Shown: piece by piece, positions 24,991 through 33,748 of the stretch | Numbering within the stretch: position 1 is the stretch's first letter | Layout of the letters: every line of letters starts with the position of its first letter | Assembly: GCF_049275935.1 (NCBI RefSeq) | Contig: NZ_CP184830.1 | Span: 2,232,001-2,296,000, forward strand | From: Endozoicomonas_A sp049275935 | GTDB lineage: Bacteria; Pseudomonadota; Gammaproteobacteria; Pseudomonadales; Endozoicomonadaceae | Length of the DNA stretch: 64,000 bases | Direction: 5' to 3' | Position numbers and translations under genes: made by a program | Notes under the pieces: generated by a model | Database searches by the model: none | The model's input: only the letters and a program-made list of their open reading frames with translations | Told to the model about the DNA's origin: nothing

Positions 24991-25079
24991 TTTTATCCTT
25001 AGACCGACTCTACATTGCCTCATTAATTTTGAATTTTCTTTCTAATCGAGAACAAATACTCACTTTGAAGATTCCGAGC

Positions 25080-26930
25080 ATGAATAGAGTAAATAATAAC
25101 GGCACCCTTGGCAGTCCAGTTCCTCTGAGACCTCATGAATCTATATCGGTGCGAGCACCGAAGGGAGTCAGTAAGGGCAGAAACATCAATGTATCTGACG
25201 AGAGTAAACCTTCACTACTCAATTTGTCGGTCGACACGCATTTGAAAATTATTGGCTGTCTGAGGCTTAGAGATATTGCCCGTTTAAAACAGGTATCTAC
25301 CTACTTTCGGGAAGTGATTCAAGAAGATAATGCGCTGGCAAAGGCGTGGTATCGCCGTTTTCCTTCATCACATCAGTTGCTACTCAGGACAATCGTCACT
25401 TCAAAAGATGATGATCAGCTCCGTTGTTGGATGGAGCGGTTTATAAACGATAAAGATTTAATCGAATCACTCATACAACGCCGAAGCAGTCCTCATTTAC
25501 CTGCTCTGCTTCATTTCACTAATGCCGAACGGAAGTCTCAATTTAGAACCTTTAAATTAGCGACAAAAACCACTATTTCAGATGATAGCTTTGTCAAATC
25601 GGCCAGTTTCAGCGCTGATGTTCGCCATATGGTGACTGCCAGTAATAACGGCACGGCGAGAATCTTTGGCCTGGAGTCCGATGGATCATGGAAACCAAAA
25701 GTCCTCATTCTTAACTGCCATTCATCATGTTCAGCCAGCTTCAGCGCCCATGGCCGCCATGTAGTAGTCTCCAGTTACAACGGTACAGCGCGTATCTATA
25801 GTCAAGAGGTCGATGGTTCATGGGAACGAAAAGCCGTTATTGTCCATGACGACGCTGTCTTTTCAGCCACCTTCAGTTCCGATGGTCGCTATTTGGTAAC
25901 CATCAGTGCAGATGGCGAGGCGAGAATCTATGGTCTGGAAGCCGATGGTGCATGGATAAAAAAAACCATCATTTTCCATCAGGATTGCTCTGTTTCAGCG
26001 ACCTTTAGCGCCGACAGTCGTTATGTGGCGACCATCGGTAGAGATCAGACAGCGCGAATCTTCGGCCTGGAGGGCGATGGATCATGGCAACCAAAAGCCA
26101 TCATTTGCCACCATAGTTCAGTCAGGTCGGCCAGCTTCAGCGCCAATGGCCGCCTTGTTGTGACTCTCAGTCGCGATTGCAATGCGAAAGTCCATGGCCT
26201 GGAGATAGACGGATCATGGCAACCAAAAGCCATCATTCGCCACAATCGTTCAGTCAAGTTAGCCAGCTTCAGCCTCGATAGCCGCCACGTGGTGACTGTC
26301 GGTAAGGAAAATTTTGCGAAAATCTATAGCCAGAAGGACGATGGGTCATGGCAAGAAAAAGGCATCATTTCCCATGATGATTCGATTCTATCAGTTAACT
26401 TCAGCCACGATGACTGCCATTTGGTGACTGCCAGTGCAGATCAAACGGCGAAAATCTATGGCCTGAAAGCCGATGGATCATGGGAAGAAAAAGAGATTAT
26501 TTTCCATAAAGATTGGGTCAGATCAGCGACCTTCAGCCCCGATGGCTGTCATCTGGTGACTGCCAGTGACGATGGTATGGCGAAGATTTACGGACTGAAG
26601 GACGATGGATCATGGGAGGAGAAAGTGACCATTTATCACAGTGGATGGGTCTATTCAGCGGCCTTCACTACTGATGGCCGACATGTGTTGACTGCCAGTT
26701 ATGACCACACAGCGAAAATCTGTGGTCAGATGCTTGATGGAACCTGGTTAGTAAAAGCGACCATTTCCCACGATGGTCGCGTCAGATCAGCCACCTTCAG
26801 CGCCGATGGCGTCTATGTAGTGACCGTCGCTGACAGTGATTGGAACAATTTCCTTAGTCATACCATGAAAATCACCGAACTTTGGGTGGAAGATGAACCC
26901 CTTTGTGAGGATATATGTCGCCTCTTTTGA
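25080..26930 (+). CDS. F-box/WD40-repeat protein 2 of 7
   Basis: 616 residues from the ATG at 25080. An open frame extends upstream to 24966, but copies 1 and 6 have a stop or a frame break there, so MNRVNNNG is the family start. The F-box is at about 46-92 (LLNLSVDTHLKIIGCLRL). About ten WD40-like repeats run from about 168 to the end ITELWVEDEPLCEDICRLF. Residues about 140-300 are nearly identical to copy 1, including AHGRHVVVSSYNGTARIYSQ, whereas the N-terminus matches copies 3 and 4. This patchwork suggests recombination between paralogs. The start codon has only a weak ribosome site (GAAG). Confidence 0.82.
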   Translation: MNRVNNNGTLGSPVPLRPHESISVRAPKGVSKGRNINVSDESKPSLLNLSVDTHLKIIGCLRLRDIARLKQVSTYFREVIQEDNALAKAWYRRFPSSHQLLLRTIVTSKDDDQLRCWMERFINDKDLIESLIQRRSSPHLPALLHFTNAERKSQFRTFKLATKTTISDDSFVKSASFSADVRHMVTASNNGTARIFGLESDGSWKPKVLILNCHSSCSASFSAHGRHVVVSSYNGTARIYSQEVDGSWERKAVIVHDDAVFSATFSSDGRYLVTISADGEARIYGLEADGAWIKKTIIFHQDCSVSATFSADSRYVATIGRDQTARIFGLEGDGSWQPKAIICHHSSVRSASFSANGRLVVTLSRDCNAKVHGLEIDGSWQPKAIIRHNRSVKLASFSLDSRHVVTVGKENFAKIYSQKDDGSWQEKGIISHDDSILSVNFSHDDCHLVTASADQTAKIYGLKADGSWEEKEIIFHKDWVRSATFSPDGCHLVTASDDGMAKIYGLKDDGSWEEKVTIYHSGWVYSAAFTTDGRHVLTASYDHTAKICGQMLDGTWLVKATISHDGRVRSATFSADGVYVVTVADSDWNNFLSHTMKITELWVEDEPLCEDICRLF

Positions 26931-27033
26931 TTCATGACACTCCTCAATAGGCCCTGAGCAACATCCATCCGTTCTGTTTAACATTGGTTGCGGAGAAAAA
27001 CACTGAAAATGCATGGCAGCATTTTTGTTAGTT

Positions 27034-27056
27034 TTTCTTACCAACATGTTATGAAC
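27034..27056 (+). promoter_or_regulatory. paired half-sites upstream of F-box/WD40 gene 3
   Basis: TTTCTTACC-AACAT-GTTATGAAC lies 89 bp before the ATG at 27146. The first half-site has one change relative to the other copies. Confidence 0.4.
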
Positions 27057-27145
27057 TTTTATCCTTAGACCGACTCTACATTGCCTCATTAATTTTGAAT
27101 TTTCTTTCTAATCGAGAACAAATACTCACTTCGAAGATTCCAAGC

Positions 27146-28993
27146 ATGAATAGAGTAAATAATAACGGCACCCTTGGCAGTCCAGTTCCCCTGAGACCTC
27201 ATGAATCTATATCGGCGCGAGCACCGAAGGGAGTCAGTAAGGGCAGAAACATCAATGTATCTGACGAGAGTAAACCTTCACTACTCAATTTGTCGGTCGA
27301 CACGCATTTGAAAATTATTGGCTGTCTGAGGCTTAGAGATATTGCCCGTTTAAAACAGGTATCTACCTACTTTCGGGAAGTCATTCAAGAAGATAATGCG
27401 CTGGCAAAGGCGTGGTATCGCCGTTTTCCTTCATCACATCAGTTGCTACTCAGGACAATCGTCACTTCAAAAGATGATGAACAGCTCCGTTGTTGGATGG
27501 AGCGGTTTATAAATGATAAGGATTTAATCGATTCACTTATAGAACGCCGAGGCAGTCCTCATTTACCTGCTGTGCTTCATTTCACTAATACCGAACGAAA
27601 GTCTAAATTTTGGACATTTGAATTAGCTACAAAAGCCACTATTTCACATAATAGGCCTGTCAACTCAGCCAGTTTCAGTGCTGATGCCAGCCACGTGGTG
27701 ACTGCCGGTCAAGGCGGCGTGGCGAGAGTCTTTGGCCTGGAGGCCGATGGATCGTGGATACCAAAAGTCCTCACTCATCAAAGCGATTTTGGCTGTTCAG
27801 CCAGTTTCAGTGCCAATGGCCGCCGTGTGGTAATCTTCGGCTACGACGTCACAGCGCGTATCTATGGTCAAGAGGCCGATGGCTCATGGGAACGAAAACT
27901 CATTATCGTTCATGGGAGCACTGTCTCTTCAGCCACCTTCAGTCCCGATGGTTGTTATTTGGTAACCAGCAGTTGGGATAGAAAGGCGATAATCTCCGGT
28001 CTGGAGAGTAATGGTTCATGGGTAAAAAAACTCATTATTCTCGGTCACAATTCCAATGCTTTGGTGAATTTCAGTGCCGATGGTCGCTATTTGGTGATGA
28101 TCGCTGAAGATCACACAGCCCACATCTTAGGTCTGGAGGACGATGGATTATGGCAATGGGTAGCCATTATTCGCCACAATAATACAGTCAGGTCAGCCTG
28201 CTTTAGCGCCGATTGCCGTCATGTCGTGACTGTCAGTAGAGAGCACAATGCGACAGTCCATGGCAAGGAGATAGGCGGGCTGTGGCAAGAAGAGGCTACT
28301 CTACCCCATGTTCCCCCGGTCAAATCAGCCCACTTCAGCCCCGATAGCCGCCACGTGGTGACTGTCGGTGACGATAATTTTGTGAAAATATTTAGTCTGA
28401 AGGAGGGCGGATTATGGGAAGAAAAAGGCATCATTTCCCACAATGGTTCGATTCGATCACTTAACTTCAGCGCTGATAGTTGCCATGTGGTGACTGCCAG
28501 TGCTGATAAAACGGCGAAAATCTGTGGCCTGAATGACGATGGGTCATGGGAGGAGGAAGTAACCATTTCTCATAGGAATTGGGTCATTTCAGCGATTTTC
28601 AGCCCCGATGGCTGCCATGTGGTGACTGCCAGTGTTGATGGTATGGCGAAGATCTATGGCCTGAATGCCGAAGGGGCATGGGAGGAGAAAGTGACCATTT
28701 CTCATAGGATGTGGCTCAGTTCAGCGACCTTCAGCACTGATGGCCGACATGTGGTGACTGCTAGTCGTGACGGTACGGCGAAAATTTGTGGTCAGGTGCT
28801 TGATGGAACCTGGTTAGTAAAAGCGATCATTTACCATGCTGGTTGCGTCAGATCAGCCACTTTCAGCGCCGATGGCGACTATGTGATGACCGTCGCTGAC
28901 AATGATTGGGACGATACTCGTGGTCAAACCGTGAAAATCACCGAACTTTGGGTGGAAGATGATCCCTTTGAGGATATATGTCGCCTCTTATGA
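27146..28993 (+). CDS. F-box/WD40-repeat protein 3 of 7
   Basis: 615 residues from the ATG at 27146. The F-box region is almost identical to copies 2 and 4. The linker differs slightly (SLIERRGSPHLPAVLHF). The first propeller repeat is of a second type shared with copies 4 and 5 (NRPVNSASFSADASHVVTAG). Middle repeats are the most diverged in the array: ILGHNSNALVNFSADGRYL and LGLEDDGLWQWVAIIRH. Ends EDICRLL. The conserved F-box with variable blades is what one expects if the N-terminus docks on one partner and the propeller recognises different targets. Function is inferred from architecture only. Confidence 0.82.
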   Translation: MNRVNNNGTLGSPVPLRPHESISARAPKGVSKGRNINVSDESKPSLLNLSVDTHLKIIGCLRLRDIARLKQVSTYFREVIQEDNALAKAWYRRFPSSHQLLLRTIVTSKDDEQLRCWMERFINDKDLIDSLIERRGSPHLPAVLHFTNTERKSKFWTFELATKATISHNRPVNSASFSADASHVVTAGQGGVARVFGLEADGSWIPKVLTHQSDFGCSASFSANGRRVVIFGYDVTARIYGQEADGSWERKLIIVHGSTVSSATFSPDGCYLVTSSWDRKAIISGLESNGSWVKKLIILGHNSNALVNFSADGRYLVMIAEDHTAHILGLEDDGLWQWVAIIRHNNTVRSACFSADCRHVVTVSREHNATVHGKEIGGLWQEEATLPHVPPVKSAHFSPDSRHVVTVGDDNFVKIFSLKEGGLWEEKGIISHNGSIRSLNFSADSCHVVTASADKTAKICGLNDDGSWEEEVTISHRNWVISAIFSPDGCHVVTASVDGMAKIYGLNAEGAWEEKVTISHRMWLSSATFSTDGRHVVTASRDGTAKICGQVLDGTWLVKAIIYHAGCVRSATFSADGDYVMTVADNDWDDTRGQTVKITELWVEDDPFEDICRLL

Positions 28994-29096
28994 TTCATGA
29001 CACTCCTCAATAGACCCTGAGTAACATCCATTCGTTCTGTTTATCATTGGTTGCGGAGAAAAACACTGAAAATGCATGGCAGCATTTTTGTTAGTT

Positions 29097-29119
29097 GTTC
29101 TTACCAACATGTTATGAAC
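29097..29119 (+). promoter_or_regulatory. paired half-sites upstream of F-box/WD40 gene 4
   Basis: GTTCTTACC-AACAT-GTTATGAAC lies 103 bp before the ATG at 29223. The extra distance comes from a local duplication of CCTCATTAATTTTG. The following -10-like hexamer is TATATT, the best in the set. Confidence 0.42.
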
Positions 29120-29222
29120 TTTTATCCTTAGACCGACTCTATATTGCCTCATTAATTTTGCCTCATTAATTTTGAATTTTCTTTCTAATCGAGAACAAAT
29201 ACTCACTTTGAAGATTCCGAGC

Positions 29223-31064
29223 ATGAATAGAGTAAATAATAACGGCACCCTTGGCAGTCCAGTTCCCCTGAGACCTCATGAATCTATATCGGCGCGAGCA
29301 CCGAAGGGAGTCAGTAAGGGCAGAAACATCAATGTATCTGACGAGAGTAAACCTTCACTACTCAATTTGTCGGTCGACACGCATTTGAAAATTATTGGCT
29401 GTTTGAGGCTTAGAGATATTGCCCGTTTAAAACAGGTATCTAGCTACTTTCGGGAAGTGATTCAAGAAGATAATGCACTGGCAAAGGCGTGGTATCGCCG
29501 TTTTCCTTCATCACACCAGCTTCTACTTAACACAATCGTCACTTCAAAAGATGATAATCAGCTCCGTTGTTGGATGGAGCGGTTTATAAACGATAAAGAT
29601 TTAATCGAATCACTCATACAACGCCGAAGCAGTCCTCATTTACCTGCTCTGCTTCATTTCACTAACACTGAACGAAAGACAAAATTTAGAATATTTAACT
29701 TATCTACAAAAGCCACTATTTCACACGATAGGCCTGTCAACTCAGCAAGTTTCAGCGCGGATGCCAGCCACATGGTGACAGCCGGTCAAGACGGCGCGGC
29801 GAGAGTCTTTGGCCTGGAGGCCGATGGATCGTGGATAGCAAAGGTCTTAAATCATAGCGATGAAACATGTTCAGCCAGATTCAGCGCCAATGGCCGCCGT
29901 GTGGCAGTCTTCGGTGACGACCGCACAGCGCGTATCTATGATCAAGAGGCTGATGGTTCATGGGAACGAAAATCCGTTATTGTTCATGAGGCCCCTGTCT
30001 ATTCAGCTACCTTCAGTCTCGATGGTTGTTATTTGGTAACCAGCTCTTGGAGAAGGGCGGGAATCTATGGCCTGGAGGCCGATGGTAAATGGAAAATAAA
30101 AGCCAGCATTCCCGATCAGCAAGGCTTGCATTCACCGATCATTAGCTCCGACGGTCGCAATATGGCGATCATCGGCAACAATCAGACAGTGCGAATCTTC
30201 GGTCTGGAGGACGATGGATCGTGGGAACCAAAAGCCATCATTCGGCACAACAGTTTAGTCAGGTTTGCTAGCTTCAGCCCAGATGCCCGCCTTGTGGTGA
30301 CTGTCAGTGGTGATCGCAATGTGAAAGTCCATGGCCAGGAGATAGATGGATCATGGCAACAACAAGCCACCTTACACCATTATCACTCGGCTGCATCAGC
30401 CTGCTTCAGCCCCGATAGTCGGTACGTGGTGACTCGTGACGATTGGGTTGCGAATATCTATTGTCAAAGGGACGATGGATTATGGGAGGAAAAAGGCATC
30501 ATTTTCCATAATCGTTCGATTCGATCACTTACCTTCAGTTCTGATAGCCGTCATATGGTGACCACCTGTGCTGATAAAACGGCGGAAATCTATGGACTGA
30601 AAGCCGATGGATCATGGGAAAAAAAAGAGACCGTTTTCCATGGAGATGGGGTTAGATTGGCGACCTTTAGCTCTGATGGCTGCCATGTGCTGACCGCCAG
30701 TTGTGATGGTAAGGCGAAGATCTACGGCCTGAAGGACGATGGGTCATGGGAGAAGAAAGTGACCATTTCTCATAGTAGCTGGGTCAATTCAGCGACCTTC
30801 AGCACTGATGGGCGACATGTGGTGACTGCCAGTAAAGACGGCACGGCGAAAATCTGTGGTCAGATGCTCGACGGAACCTGGTTCGTAAAAGCGACCATTT
30901 CCCATGCTGGTCCCGTCAGATCAGCCATTTTCAGCGCCGATGGCGACTATGTGATGACCGTCGCTGACAATGATCATAGTAATAATTGTGGTCAAACCGT
31001 GAAAATCACCGAACTTTGGGTGGAAGATGAACCCCTGCGTGAGGACATATGTCGCCTCTTTTGA
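29223..31064 (+). CDS. F-box/WD40-repeat protein 4 of 7
   Basis: 613 residues from the ATG at 29223. F-box at about 46-92 as in copy 2 (one change, VSSYF). The propeller starts with the DRPVNSASFSADASHMVTAG type. Repeats 3-4 contain a segment shared only with copy 5 (WKIKASIPDQQGL, then SSDGRNMAIIGNNQT). One repeat is short (VVTRDDWVANIYCQ), missing the usual turn. C-terminus EDICRLF. The upstream leader has an extra 14-bp duplication. Predicted cytoplasmic in the bacterium, without a Sec signal; export would need a type III or IV system. Confidence 0.82.
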   Translation: MNRVNNNGTLGSPVPLRPHESISARAPKGVSKGRNINVSDESKPSLLNLSVDTHLKIIGCLRLRDIARLKQVSSYFREVIQEDNALAKAWYRRFPSSHQLLLNTIVTSKDDNQLRCWMERFINDKDLIESLIQRRSSPHLPALLHFTNTERKTKFRIFNLSTKATISHDRPVNSASFSADASHMVTAGQDGAARVFGLEADGSWIAKVLNHSDETCSARFSANGRRVAVFGDDRTARIYDQEADGSWERKSVIVHEAPVYSATFSLDGCYLVTSSWRRAGIYGLEADGKWKIKASIPDQQGLHSPIISSDGRNMAIIGNNQTVRIFGLEDDGSWEPKAIIRHNSLVRFASFSPDARLVVTVSGDRNVKVHGQEIDGSWQQQATLHHYHSAASACFSPDSRYVVTRDDWVANIYCQRDDGLWEEKGIIFHNRSIRSLTFSSDSRHMVTTCADKTAEIYGLKADGSWEKKETVFHGDGVRLATFSSDGCHVLTASCDGKAKIYGLKDDGSWEKKVTISHSSWVNSATFSTDGRHVVTASKDGTAKICGQMLDGTWFVKATISHAGPVRSAIFSADGDYVMTVADNDHSNNCGQTVKITELWVEDEPLREDICRLF

Positions 31065-31189
31065 TCTATGACACTCTGGCTTCCACGCTGTGCAAGGTGG
31101 TCCTTCGACCCTGAGCAACATTTATCCGTTCTGTTTATCACTTGTTGTGGAGAAAACACTGAAAATGCATGGCGGCATTTTTGTTAGTT

Positions 31190-31212
31190 ATTCTTAACAA
31201 CATGTTATGAAC
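31190..31212 (+). promoter_or_regulatory. paired half-sites upstream of F-box/WD40 gene 5
   Basis: ATTCTTAAC-AACAT-GTTATGAAC lies 89 bp before the ATG at 31302, the same position as in the other copies. Confidence 0.4.
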
Positions 31213-31301
31213 TTTCATCCTTAAACCGACTTCACATTACCGAATTAATTTTGAATTTTCTTTCTAATCGAGAACAAATAATCACTTCGAAGATTCCGAA
31301 C

Positions 31302-33152
31302 ATGAATAGAGTAAATAATAACGGCACCGTTGGCAGTCCAGCTCCCCTGAGACCTCATCAATCTATATCGGAGCGAGCACCAGAGGGGGTCAGTGAGGGC
31401 AGAAATATCACTGTATCTGACGAGAGTAAACCTTCACTACTCAATTTATCCGTTGACACACATTTGAAAATTATTGGCTGTTTGAGGCTTAGAGATATTG
31501 TCCGTTTAAAACAGGTATCTACCTACTTTCGAGAAGTGATTCAAGAAGATAATGCGCTGGCAAAAGCGTGGTACCGCCGTTTTCCTTCATCACACCAGTT
31601 TCTGCTTAACACAATCGTCACTTCAAAAAATGATGATCAGCTCCGTTGTTGGATGGAGCGGTTTATAAACGATAAAGATTTAATCGAATCACTCATACAA
31701 CGCCGAAGCAGTCCTCATTTACCTGCTCTGCTTCATTTCACTAATACCGAACGAAAGTCAAAATTTTGGAGATTTAACTTAGCTACAAAAGCCACTATTT
31801 CACACGATAGGCCTGTCAACTCAGCCAGTTTCAGTGCTGATGCCAGCCACATGGTGACTGCCGGTCAAGACGGCGTGGCGAGAGTCTTTGGCCTGGAGGC
31901 CGATGGATCGTGGATACCAAAAGTCCTCAGTCATCAAAGCCATCTAAGATGTTCAGCCAGATTCAGCGCCAATGGCCGCCGTGTGGCAGTCTCCGGTTAC
32001 GACCGCACAGTGCGTATCTATGGTCAAGAGGCCGATGGTTCATGGGAACGAAAAGCCGTTCTTGTTCATGAGGACGCTGTCTATTCAGCTACCTTCAGTC
32101 CCGATGGTTGTTATTTGGTAACCAGCTCTAGGAGTGGGGCAAGAATCTATGGCCTGGAGACCGATGGTAAATGGAAAATAAAAGCCAGCATTCCCGATCA
32201 GCAAGGCTTGTATTCAACGATCATTAGCTCCGACGGTCGCAATGTGGCGATCATCAGTAACGATCAGACAGCGCGAATCTACGGTCTGGAGGACGATGGA
32301 TCGTGGGAACCAAAAGCCATCATTCGGCACAATAGTTTAGTCGTGTCAACTAGCTTTAGCCCCAATGGCCGCCTTGTGTTGACTGTCAGTGGCGATCGCA
32401 ATGCGAAAGTCCATGGCCAGGATATAGACGGATCATGGCAAGAACAAGCCACCCTGTACCATGATCTTTCGTATTCATCAATCCACTTCAGCCCCTTTGG
32501 TCGCTTCAGCCCCGATAGCCGCCACCTGGTCACTGCCAGACATAATTTTGCAAAAATCTATAGTCTGAAGGACGATGGATGGGAAGAAAAAGCCACCATT
32601 CCTCGTAAAAGTTTTCTATCAGTTATCTTCAGCGCTGATAGCCGCCATGTGGTGACTGCCAGTGCTTATAAAACGGCGAAAATCTATGGCCTGAAGGCCG
32701 ATGGGTCATGGGAGAAAAAGGATACTATTTTCCATGAAGATACGATCAAATCGGCGATCTTCAGTTCTGATAGCTGCTATTTGGTGACTTTCGGTGGCGA
32801 TAAGGCGAAGATCTATGGTCTGAAGGGCGATGGATCGTGGCAGGAGAAAGTGACCATTTCTCATAAGGGGAGGGTCAATTCAGCGTCCATCAGCACTGAT
32901 GGCCGACATGTGGTGACTGCCAGTAAAGACGGCACGGCAAAAATCTGTGGTCAGATGCTCGATGGATCCTGGTTCGTAAAAGCGACCATTTCCCATGCTG
33001 GTCGCGTCAGATCAGCCACCTTCAGCGCCGATGGCGAGTATGTGATGACCGTCGCTGACAATGATTGGGACAATCGTGCTAGTCAAACCGTGAAAATCAC
33101 CAAGCTTTCTATGGAAGATGACATTCTTGAGGATATATGTCGCCTCCTTTGA
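31302..33152 (+). CDS. F-box/WD40-repeat protein 5 of 7
   Basis: 616 residues from the ATG at 31302. The F-box carries DIVRLKQVS in place of DIARLKQVS, as in copy 6. The first half of the propeller follows copy 4. Around residue 405 there is a short internal duplication (HFSPFGRFSPDSRHLVTA) that breaks repeat spacing. Several blades are unique (RKSFLSVIFSADSRHVV; SSDSCYLVTFGGDKAKIYG). The C-terminus has MEDDILEDICRLL. Ten bp after the stop begin two abutting CTAG-bounded repeat elements, which separate copies 1-5 from copies 6-7. Confidence 0.82.
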   Translation: MNRVNNNGTVGSPAPLRPHQSISERAPEGVSEGRNITVSDESKPSLLNLSVDTHLKIIGCLRLRDIVRLKQVSTYFREVIQEDNALAKAWYRRFPSSHQFLLNTIVTSKNDDQLRCWMERFINDKDLIESLIQRRSSPHLPALLHFTNTERKSKFWRFNLATKATISHDRPVNSASFSADASHMVTAGQDGVARVFGLEADGSWIPKVLSHQSHLRCSARFSANGRRVAVSGYDRTVRIYGQEADGSWERKAVLVHEDAVYSATFSPDGCYLVTSSRSGARIYGLETDGKWKIKASIPDQQGLYSTIISSDGRNVAIISNDQTARIYGLEDDGSWEPKAIIRHNSLVVSTSFSPNGRLVLTVSGDRNAKVHGQDIDGSWQEQATLYHDLSYSSIHFSPFGRFSPDSRHLVTARHNFAKIYSLKDDGWEEKATIPRKSFLSVIFSADSRHVVTASAYKTAKIYGLKADGSWEKKDTIFHEDTIKSAIFSSDSCYLVTFGGDKAKIYGLKGDGSWQEKVTISHKGRVNSASISTDGRHVVTASKDGTAKICGQMLDGSWFVKATISHAGRVRSATFSADGEYVMTVADNDWDNRASQTVKITKLSMEDDILEDICRLL

Positions 33153-33161
33153 TCTATGGCT

Positions 33162-33328
33162 CTAGGAGCCTGACCGAGAATAGCGCCCGTAGCGAGGACG
33201 GCAGAAAATTGAGGATGAAAATTCGGTTTTGTGAGGAGAATAGCGAGCTATTTGACGAACAAAAGCGGATTTTCAGACCAATTTGCTGCCGCCGCAGTAG
33301 GGCAGTCTATTCTCGGTCAGGCTCCTAG
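33162..33328. repeat. CTAG-bounded palindromic element, type 2, copy 2
   Basis: 167 bp, starts CTAGGAGCCTGACCGAG and ends with its complement. The interior is nearly identical to 13958-14124. It shares its last CTAG with the next element. Confidence 0.9.
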
Positions 33329-33491
33329 CAGCCTGTCGGACTTAAGACTGTCCTACTGCAGTTGCAATAAATTGGTCTAAAAATCCCTGTTTCTTCGTCA
33401 AATAGCTCGCTATTCTCCTCAGAAACAGAGATTTTTATCCTCAATTTCTTGCAATCCTCGCTACGGACGCTTAAGTCCGACAGGCTGCTAG
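33325..33491. repeat. CTAG-bounded palindromic element, type 1, copy 3
   Basis: 167 bp, perfect terminal inverted repeats starting CTAGCAGCCTGTCGG. The body runs in opposite orientation to the copies at 13758 and 20348 and lacks their 40-bp insert. Confidence 0.9.
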
Positions 33492-33637
33492 GTTTCCCGC
33501 GCTGTGCACGGTTATCCATACCTCTGTTCAGGGTAATTGAACAAAAAATGTCTTCAGTATGTGTCATCCAGTCTGTTAATCATTTGTTGTGGAGAAAGAC
33601 AAGGAAAATCCATGGGCTGGCAGCATTTTTGTTAGTT

Positions 33638-33660
33638 GTTCTTAACAACATGTTATGAAC
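33638..33660 (+). promoter_or_regulatory. paired half-sites upstream of F-box/WD40 gene 6
   Basis: GTTCTTAAC-AACAT-GTTATGAAC, an inverted pair with 8 of 9 matching bases, lies 88 bp before the ATG at 33749. Confidence 0.42.
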
Positions 33661-33748
33661 TTTTATCCTTAAAACGACTCTACATTACCGCATTAATTTT
33701 GAATTTTCTTTCTAATCGAGAACAAATACTCACTTCGAAGATCCGAGC

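Noticed and set aside
24966..25079. N-terminal extension of F-box/WD40 copies 2-5 and 7
   Set aside because: The same stretch has a stop in copy 1 and a 1-bp shift in copy 6, so it is untranslated leader.
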